Assembly: GCA_024280535.1 (NCBI GenBank)
Contig: JAJRPY010000029.1
Coordinates: 1 to 10,588, forward strand
Source: Gammaproteobacteria bacterium
Lineage (GTDB): Bacteria; Pseudomonadota; Gammaproteobacteria; PS1; Pseudothioglobaceae
DNA length: 10,588 nt
Reading direction: 5' to 3'
Within the stretch, counting starts at the first letter, position 1; each line of letters opens with the position of its first letter. The position numbers were made by a program, and so were the translations under genes. The notes below the pieces were generated by a model. That model ran no database searches. It saw only the letters and a list, made by a program, of their open reading frames with translations, and had not been told where the DNA came from. This document shows, piece by piece, positions 5,490 to 10,588 of this stretch.

Positions 5490-6995
5490 TCAAAGTTTAG
5501 AAGTTAGGGCTTGATTTAACAAATGCTCAATGGTCACGTGCATAACATCAATAATCGGCTGAGGATACAACCCCATTGCTACAATAACAATTGCCAGCAA
5601 TGCTAATATGCTAAATTCTCTGGCATTAACATCTGACAAACTGCCCACCTCTGGATTGGTAACTGCCCCCCAAAAAACACGCTTAACCATCCACAATGTA
5701 TAAGCAGCACCGATAACCAGTGTACTACCTGCCAACACTCCATACCAAATATTCGCCTGAACAACGCCCAAAATCACCATAAACTCACCCACAAAACCTG
5801 AGGTACCTGGCAAACCCACATTGGCCATGGCAAACAACACGGCAAAGCCTGTAAATTTAGGCATTGAATTAATCACACCCCCATAAGTTGAAATTTCCCT
5901 AGAATGCAATCGGTCATATAGCACGCCCACAACCAAAAACATGGCTGCCGAAATAAAACCATGTGACACCATTTGCACCATTGCCCCTTCAAGACCTAAT
6001 AATGCGGCTTCTGTCATACCCGGCTTATAAGCCAAGAATAAAGCAAACACACCCAGTGTGACAAAACCCATGTGTGAAATTGAAGAATACGCAATGAGTT
6101 TTTTCATATCACGCTGAACCAGTGCCACAAAGCCGATATAAACAATGGCAATGAGCGATAAAATGATAATAATGTCTGAAAACTGAAGCGCAGCATCTGG
6201 TGTAATAGGCAATGAAAAACGAAAGAAACCATAGCCACCCATTTTCAACATAATGGCTGCCAATATTACCGAGCCACCAGTCGGCGCTTGCACGTGTGCA
6301 TCGGGCAACCAAGTATGCACCGGAAACATAGGCACCTTAACCGCAAATGCCATAAAAAATGCCCAAAATATCCACGCTTGTTCTGTTGTAGTTAAATTTA
6401 AATCGTGCATGGCTAAAATCGAAAACGAGCCACCTTTGTTATACATATAAATCAACGAAACCAGCATAAAAACCGAGCCTAGGAACGTATATAAGAAAAA
6501 CTTAATCGCCGCATACACACGATTATCACCCCCCCAAACACCAATAATCAACAACATTGGAATAAGCGATGCCTCCCAAAAAGCATAGAACAAAATCGCA
6601 TCCAGTGAGGCAAATACACCAATAATCAAGCCTTCCATCATTAAAAAAGCAGCCATATAATGCGCCGGCCGCGTTTGTATCACTTCCCAACCGGCAATAA
6701 TCACCAAAATAGTAGAAAAAGTGGTTAGGATGATTAATGGCATAGAAATACCATCAACGCCTAAATGATAAAAAATATTAAAATGCGCAATCCAGGTGGC
6801 TTTTTCTTCAAATTGCATCAACTGCGTGCTGGTGTCAAAGTCAGTGTATAAACTTAGCGACATAACAAACACCAAAACTGCCACCACAATACTGATCCAA
6901 CGCGCCATATTCGCACGCTCATTGCCAATCAATATCACCGCAACACCTGCAAAAATTGGCAACCAAATAAGAAGGCTTAATATTGAATTATCCAT
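5490..6995 (-). CDS. nuoM: NADH-quinone oxidoreductase subunit M
   Basis: This is the antiporter-like membrane subunit of complex I lying between NuoN and NuoL in the arm. It has 501 residues, close to the E. coli length of about 509. Visible channel residues are Glu141 (FYAFWEASLIP), Lys220 (AVKVPMFPVHTWLPDAH), Lys251 (MLKMGGYG) and Glu404 (GTSGFVGEF), all expected in an active proton pump. QRDMKKLIAYSSISHMG (294-310) is the family's broken-helix region. The ATG at 6995 is 2 bp after the nuoL stop, with GAG about 9 bases upstream as a weak RBS, so translation probably depends on coupling to nuoL. No anomalies were seen. Confidence 0.97.
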   Translation of the reverse strand: MDNSILSLLIWLPIFAGVAVILIGNERANMARWISIVVAVLVFVMSLSLYTDFDTSTQLMQFEEKATWIAHFNIFYHLGVDGISMPLIILTTFSTILVIIAGWEVIQTRPAHYMAAFLMMEGLIIGVFASLDAILFYAFWEASLIPMLLIIGVWGGDNRVYAAIKFFLYTFLGSVFMLVSLIYMYNKGGSFSILAMHDLNLTTTEQAWIFWAFFMAFAVKVPMFPVHTWLPDAHVQAPTGGSVILAAIMLKMGGYGFFRFSLPITPDAALQFSDIIIILSLIAIVYIGFVALVQRDMKKLIAYSSISHMGFVTLGVFALFLAYKPGMTEAALLGLEGAMVQMVSHGFISAAMFLVVGVLYDRLHSREISTYGGVINSMPKFTGFAVLFAMANVGLPGTSGFVGEFMVILGVVQANIWYGVLAGSTLVIGAAYTLWMVKRVFWGAVTNPEVGSLSDVNAREFSILALLAIVIVAMGLYPQPIIDVMHVTIEHLLNQALTSKL

Positions 6996-6997
6996 GC

Positions 6998-8962
6998 TTA
7001 ATGCTCAAGTAATGGGCGTTCGCCTGTAAACAGCACCCAAGTTAAAATAATCAACAAACTAACAATCATAAAAAATGCATAATGATACACATAGCCTGTT
7101 TGAATTGGCCGTACAACCGAGCCAACAAAGCCAACAAATCTGGCACTGCCATTAACAATCATTTTGTCAATTAAGCCAGAGTCCGACACCTTCCATAAAA
7201 AATTCCCTAAGTTTTTAACCCCTTTCACAAACACAATGTCATTAAACCGATCAAAGCCGTACAAAGATTCCAGTACATAATTTATCCGGTGAAACTTTTG
7301 CTGAATCCAGCTTGCCCATTGTGCTCGATATAAAGTCAACACCCAAGCACTAACAATACCGCCAATCATCATCCAAAATGGCCATGTTTGTAGCGCATGG
7401 GGAATCATACTACTTGCACTTTGAAATTCTTGTTGCAAACTGGCCATTGACGTATGATTTGTCGCAACACTAATGGCGCCCTCCAGCCAGCCATCAAATA
7501 ACATGGGATTAATAGTAAAATAACCAATTATTAATGAAGGAATTGCCAATGCAATTAATGGCAAGGTGATACTAATAGGCGATTCTTTAAGGTGTGAAGC
7601 GGTATGCTCGTCCACTCTTGATTTGCCATGAAATACCAAGAAAAACATTCTAAGTGAATAAAAAGCCGTGATAAAAACACCCGCAACCACAGCAACATAC
7701 ACCCAATCAGCAAAGGGTAAACTTGAAAAGTGCACAGCCTCAATAATCATATCTTTTGAATAAAAGCCTGAAAATCCTGGAAAGCCAATTAGTGCCAGCG
7801 TTCCAATTAATGATGTCCAATAGGTAATAGGCATTTTTTTACGCAAACCACCCATTTTTCGAATATCCTGCTGATGATGTAGTGCCACAATTACCGAGCC
7901 TGCTGCCAAGAATAACAAAGCCTTAAAAAATGCATGCGTCATTAGATGAAAAATAGCAGCCGAATAAGCACTAACACCCAAGGCAACCGTCATATAGCCC
8001 AATTGAGAAAGTGTCGAATAAGCCACTACCTTTTTAATATCATTTTGTATAATGCCTAATAAACCCATAAACAAAGCGGTAATTGCCCCAACCACCATCA
8101 CCACCATCAAAGCCGTTTCACTTAGCTCAAACATAGGCGACATACGCGATACCATAAAAATACCCGCAGTAACCATAGTGGCTGCATGAATTAAAGCAGA
8201 AATAGGCGTCGGACCTTCCATAGAACCCGGCAGCCAAACATGCAGCGGCACCTGCGCTGATTTACCCATAGCACCAATAAACAACAAGATACAAATCACT
8301 GTTATCACCGACACACCATCAAACATTGTCATGCCATTAGCCGCATTCAAATTGGCAAATACTTGCACATAATCCAGCGAATTAAAAGTCATTAACACTA
8401 ACGCTATGCCCAATAAAAACCCAAAGTCACCGACACGATTAACCAAAAACGCCTTAAAGTTTGCCTCAACTGCACTTGCTTTATGATGCCAAAACCCAAT
8501 CAACAAATACGACACCAAACCCACTGCCTCCCAGCCAAAGAATAATTGCATAAAATTATTCGACATAACCAACATAAACATCGAAAAAGTAAACAAGGAA
8601 ATATAACTAAAAAATTTGGTATAACCTGGATCATCACGCATATAACCCATAGTGTAAATATGCACCATCAGCGATACAAATGAAACAACCACCAGCATCA
8701 CCGCAGTTAAATTATCAATCAAAAATCCAACACTTATGTTTAAATTGCCTATTTGCATCCATGTATAAATATTGTCATTAAAAACATTACCCCCTTCAAG
8801 CACATGATAATTAAACACATACACCGACAAACAAGTGGACACCAACACTGCTGAAATAGTCACCACATTGGTGGCCATTTTGCCCAATAACGAGCCTAAA
8901 AATCCGGCAAAAATTGCACCCACCAAAGGTGCCAAAGCAATGATTAAATATATTTGTTCCAT
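6998..8962 (-). CDS. nuoL: NADH-quinone oxidoreductase subunit L
   Basis: This is the distal antiporter-like pump subunit of complex I, whose long C-terminal lateral helix runs along the membrane arm and ties it together. It has 654 residues, somewhat longer than E. coli (613) but within the family range. Key residues are Glu145 (FFGWEAVGLVSY), Lys234 (MGKSAQVPLHVWLP), His259 (SALIHAATMVTAG), Lys347 (THAFFKALLF) and Lys403 (GFYSKDM). The loop after WLP reads GSMEGPTP where E. coli and many others have DAMEGPTP, which I take as a lineage variant. The start ATG at 8962 has a good RBS (AAGGGG), lies 3 bp after nuoK, and gives the usual short hydrophobic N-terminus. Confidence 0.97.
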   Translation of the reverse strand: MEQIYLIIALAPLVGAIFAGFLGSLLGKMATNVVTISAVLVSTCLSVYVFNYHVLEGGNVFNDNIYTWMQIGNLNISVGFLIDNLTAVMLVVVSFVSLMVHIYTMGYMRDDPGYTKFFSYISLFTFSMFMLVMSNNFMQLFFGWEAVGLVSYLLIGFWHHKASAVEANFKAFLVNRVGDFGFLLGIALVLMTFNSLDYVQVFANLNAANGMTMFDGVSVITVICILLFIGAMGKSAQVPLHVWLPGSMEGPTPISALIHAATMVTAGIFMVSRMSPMFELSETALMVVMVVGAITALFMGLLGIIQNDIKKVVAYSTLSQLGYMTVALGVSAYSAAIFHLMTHAFFKALLFLAAGSVIVALHHQQDIRKMGGLRKKMPITYWTSLIGTLALIGFPGFSGFYSKDMIIEAVHFSSLPFADWVYVAVVAGVFITAFYSLRMFFLVFHGKSRVDEHTASHLKESPISITLPLIALAIPSLIIGYFTINPMLFDGWLEGAISVATNHTSMASLQQEFQSASSMIPHALQTWPFWMMIGGIVSAWVLTLYRAQWASWIQQKFHRINYVLESLYGFDRFNDIVFVKGVKNLGNFLWKVSDSGLIDKMIVNGSARFVGFVGSVVRPIQTGYVYHYAFFMIVSLLIILTWVLFTGERPLLEH

Positions 8963-8965
8963 TAA

Positions 8966-9271
8966 CTACCCCTTCAAACTATTAGTAACATCTACATTAA
9001 TCGAGCCACGCACTCTAAACAATAAAGTCAAAATAGCCAGACCAATTGCCACTTCTGCCGCTGCCACTGTTAGAATAAAAAATACCACTATTTGCCCCGC
9101 TTCATTGCCTAAAAAATGCGAAAAGGCAATAAAATTAGTATTAACTGCCACCAAAATTAACTCAACACACATTAACAATGTAATGATATTAGTACGGTTG
9201 ATAAAAATACCCGCCAACCCAATACAAAAAATAATACTGCTCAATATTAGATAATCACTCAAACTGACCAT
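8966..9271 (-). CDS. nuoK: NADH-quinone oxidoreductase subunit K
   Basis: A small membrane subunit of complex I with 101 residues, the standard length, and three transmembrane helices. The two buried glutamates known to matter for proton transfer are both present: Glu37 (CVELIL) and Glu73 (AAAEVAIG), matching Glu36 and Glu72 of E. coli. The start ATG shares one base with the nuoJ stop (TAATG). A strong AAAGGAG lies 8 bases upstream, inside the end of nuoJ, and fixes the start. The product sits between NuoJ and NuoN in the membrane arm. Confidence 0.97.
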   Translation of the reverse strand: MVSLSDYLILSSIIFCIGLAGIFINRTNIITLLMCVELILVAVNTNFIAFSHFLGNEAGQIVVFFILTVAAAEVAIGLAILTLLFRVRGSINVDVTNSLKG

Positions 9272-9882
9272 TATTTTTTCTCCTTTGGCGGCGAGGCAAT
9301 CGAAACCAGTCGAACCCTATCTTTAGCACGCACATTGACTTGCTCTGAAATGTTTTGTTTCTTGTATGTTGCCTCTTTTTTATGCACCAAGGTAATGGCA
9401 GCAATAATGGCAATTAACAACACCACTGCCGCCAATTCAAATGGATACACGTAAGTCGTATATAACTGCATAGCCAACACGGTGATATTACTATAATCTG
9501 CCCCATGTTTTGCTGGCGATGGCATTACTTCTAGTCCAAATTGAGCACCTCCTAGCACCAACGTCATTTCAGCAATAATAATCAATGCCACAATCAATCC
9601 TAAGGGCAAATAGCCTGCAAACTTGGCACGCAACGTGGATTTATCAATATTCAGCATCTTAATCACGAATAAAAATAGCACCATAACAGCACCGACATAA
9701 ACCAAAATTAGCGTAATTGCCAGAAATTCTGCCTCTAATAAAATCCAAATACCAGCCGCAGAAAAAAACCCCAATACCAAAAATAACACCGCTTTGGCAG
9801 CATTGCGCGCAAAAATCATAGCCAATGATGAAGCAATAAACCAAAATGATAAAATATAAAAAATTGTTTGTTCGGAGTTCAT
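9271..9882 (-). CDS. nuoJ: NADH-quinone oxidoreductase subunit J
   Basis: A membrane subunit of complex I next to NuoH and NuoK, with 203 residues and about five hydrophobic helices. The family signature [19 protein letters not shown] (56-74, abutting EAEFLA) marks the helix with the pi-bulge that links quinone chemistry to the pumps. The last 40 or so residues are a charged tail ([10 protein letters not shown]... PPKEKK) that is not part of the helical core. The start ATG at 9882 has AAGGA 8 bases upstream and lies 11 bp after the nuoI stop. It overlaps nuoK by one base. Confidence 0.96.
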   Translation of the reverse strand: MNSEQTIFYILSFWFIASSLAMIFARNAAKAVLFLVLGFFSAAGIWILLEAEFLAITLILVYVGAVMVLFLFVIKMLNIDKSTLRAKFAGYLPLGLIVALIIIAEMTLVLGGAQFGLEVMPSPAKHGADYSNITVLAMQLYTTYVYPFELAAVVLLIAIIAAITLVHKKEATYKKQNISEQVNVRAKDRVRLVSIASPPKEKK

Positions 9883-9893
9883 GGCATCTATCC

Positions 9894-10385
9894 TTATCGA
9901 TATTTTGAATCTTCGGCGCGGGCTTTGCTAATCGCCTGCTCATTGTCATCGCCCACTGCTAATAAGCGCTCTTTGGTCATAATACTGCCGTCTCTTGATT
10001 CAAATGCATAATCAAAAATCTGCGTCTCGACAATGGCATCCACCGGACATGCCTCTTCACAAAACCCGCAAAAAATACATTTAAACAAATCAATGTCATA
10101 TTGCGTTGTACGACGCGTCCCGTCTTCTCTCATAGCCGACTCGATGGTAATCGCATTGGCTGGACATACCGCTTCACATAGCTTACACGCAATACAGCGC
10201 TCTTCGCCATTTGGATAACGACGCAATGCGTGCAAGCCTCTAAACCTAGGTGAAATGGGCGTTTTCTCTTCAGGGTACTGAACGGTAATTTTAGTATTAA
10301 CAAACTCTTTGGCAGTAATACGCATGCCCGAGCGTAATTCACTCAGTGTCAATATGTTGATTAATTTTTTGATGCCATTAAACAT
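9894..10385 (-). CDS. nuoI: NADH-quinone oxidoreductase subunit I, 2x[4Fe-4S]
   Basis: A peripheral ferredoxin-type subunit of complex I that carries clusters N6a and N6b and passes electrons toward the quinone-linked cluster N2. It has 163 residues, normal for proteobacteria. The two motifs are [12 protein letters not shown] (Cys64, 67, 70, 74) and [12 protein letters not shown] (Cys103, 106, 109, 113). In such folds the fourth cysteine of each motif binds the other cluster. The N-terminal amphipathic segment (about 1-30) and the [20 protein letters not shown] stretch (37-56) match the family. The start ATG at 10385 has AAGGGA about 7 bases upstream. It lies 11 bp after nuoH. Confidence 0.97.
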   Translation of the reverse strand: MFNGIKKLINILTLSELRSGMRITAKEFVNTKITVQYPEEKTPISPRFRGLHALRRYPNGEERCIACKLCEAVCPANAITIESAMREDGTRRTTQYDIDLFKCIFCGFCEEACPVDAIVETQIFDYAFESRDGSIMTKERLLAVGDDNEQAISKARAEDSKYR

Positions 10386-10396
10386 TTATTATTCCC

Positions 10397-10588
10397 TTAT
10401 GAAAACCACGGCCCAATCTGCAATTGGGTCATTAACGCCACCACAAAAATCCAAACAATGGTCATTGGTAAAAACACTTTCCAACTTAAGCGCATAATTT
10501 GATCATACCTAAAACGCGGAAAAGTTGCCCGAACCCACAGATATAAAAACATAAAAAAAGTAGATTTGGCCAGCAACCAAATAATACC
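10397..10588 (-). CDS. nuoH: NADH-quinone oxidoreductase subunit H, C-terminal part only
   Basis: The last 63 residues of NuoH, the membrane subunit that forms much of the quinone chamber and docks the peripheral arm. The frame runs in from the right edge and ends at TAA (10397-10399). The visible sequence includes [22 protein letters not shown] and ends [10 protein letters not shown]. The [20 protein letters not shown] motif is diagnostic for the NuoH/ND1 C-terminus. The start and the remaining roughly 280 residues lie outside the window. Confidence 0.95.
   Translation of the reverse strand, partial: GIIWLLAKSTFFMFLYLWVRATFPRFRYDQIMRLSWKVFLPMTIVWIFVVALMTQLQIGPWFS

Noticed and set aside
5479..5493. 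TTG start for nuoN overlapping the nuoM stop
   Set aside because: It adds only MSLSI, has no ribosome site, and the ATG at 5478 gives a more typical NuoN N-terminus. The alternative cannot be fully excluded.
7555..7743. Short minus-strand reading frame inside nuoL, and similar frames within nuoI, nuoJ, nuoK, nuoM, frr and bioC
   Set aside because: All lie wholly or mostly inside well-supported conserved genes in other frames, have odd composition (many Cys, Ser or Arg), and lack their own signals.
7000..8962. NuoL loop GSMEGPTP instead of DAMEGPTP as a functional defect
   Set aside because: All catalytic Glu/Lys/His residues are present and the rest of the loop is intact. The change is most likely a lineage variant.
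8835..9254. 139-codon plus-strand frame antisense to nuoK and the start of nuoL
   Set aside because: It is a by-product of the codon use of the two membrane proteins on the opposite strand. It resembles no protein family and has no promoter or ribosome site that I can see.
4024..10588. Duplicated or unusual complex I arrangement
   Set aside because: The H-I-J-K-L-M-N order, gene lengths and tight spacing are the ordinary proteobacterial nuo layout.

Overview
The window looks like a piece of chromosome from a low-G+C gammaproteobacterium. G+C appears to be around 40% by eye; I did not count it. CmoB is largely a gammaproteobacterial tRNA enzyme, and BioC, RRF and the Nuo subunits all read as proteobacterial. 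A relative of the sulfur-oxidising SUP05/Thioglobus/bivalve-symbiont group would fit, but that is a guess from overall flavour and not shown by a marker.

Left part (1-2104): the 3' end of frr (ribosome recycling factor) runs rightward into a perfect-palindrome bidirectional terminator. It shares this terminator with a convergent gene for a small exported protein of unknown function. That gene is divergent from cmoB (tRNA U34 carboxymethyltransferase), and the 72-bp gap between them holds overlapping candidate promoters. cmoB lacks a visible Shine-Dalgarno and may be leaderless.

Middle (2105-4017): directly after the cmoB stop codon sits a 191-bp non-coding foldback element. It has 17-bp terminal inverted repeats and is flanked by a perfect 5-bp direct repeat, so it reads as a MITE. 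After it come a ZnuA-like periplasmic metal-binding protein and bioC (malonyl-ACP methyltransferase), which overlap by 13 bp. The ZnuA-like protein keeps its histidine-rich loop and the probable disulfide, but it has lost the conserved third histidine ligand, and no ABC permease or ATPase gene is adjacent.

Right part (4024-10588, minus strand): a tightly packed run of nuoH(partial)-I-J-K-L-M-N, the membrane arm and the NuoI ferredoxin-like subunit of respiratory complex I. Spacings run from a 1-bp overlap to about 11 bp, as expected of one long operon. The conserved proton-channel Glu/Lys residues are present in NuoK, L, M and N. The nuoN end meets the bioC end with only 6 bp between them, so no room is left for a dedicated terminator.

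No defence system, CRISPR array, RNA gene or clearly novel multigene system is visible. The most interesting items are the MITE and its possible effect on the downstream promoter, the altered metal site of the ZnuA-like protein, and the unknown exported protein.
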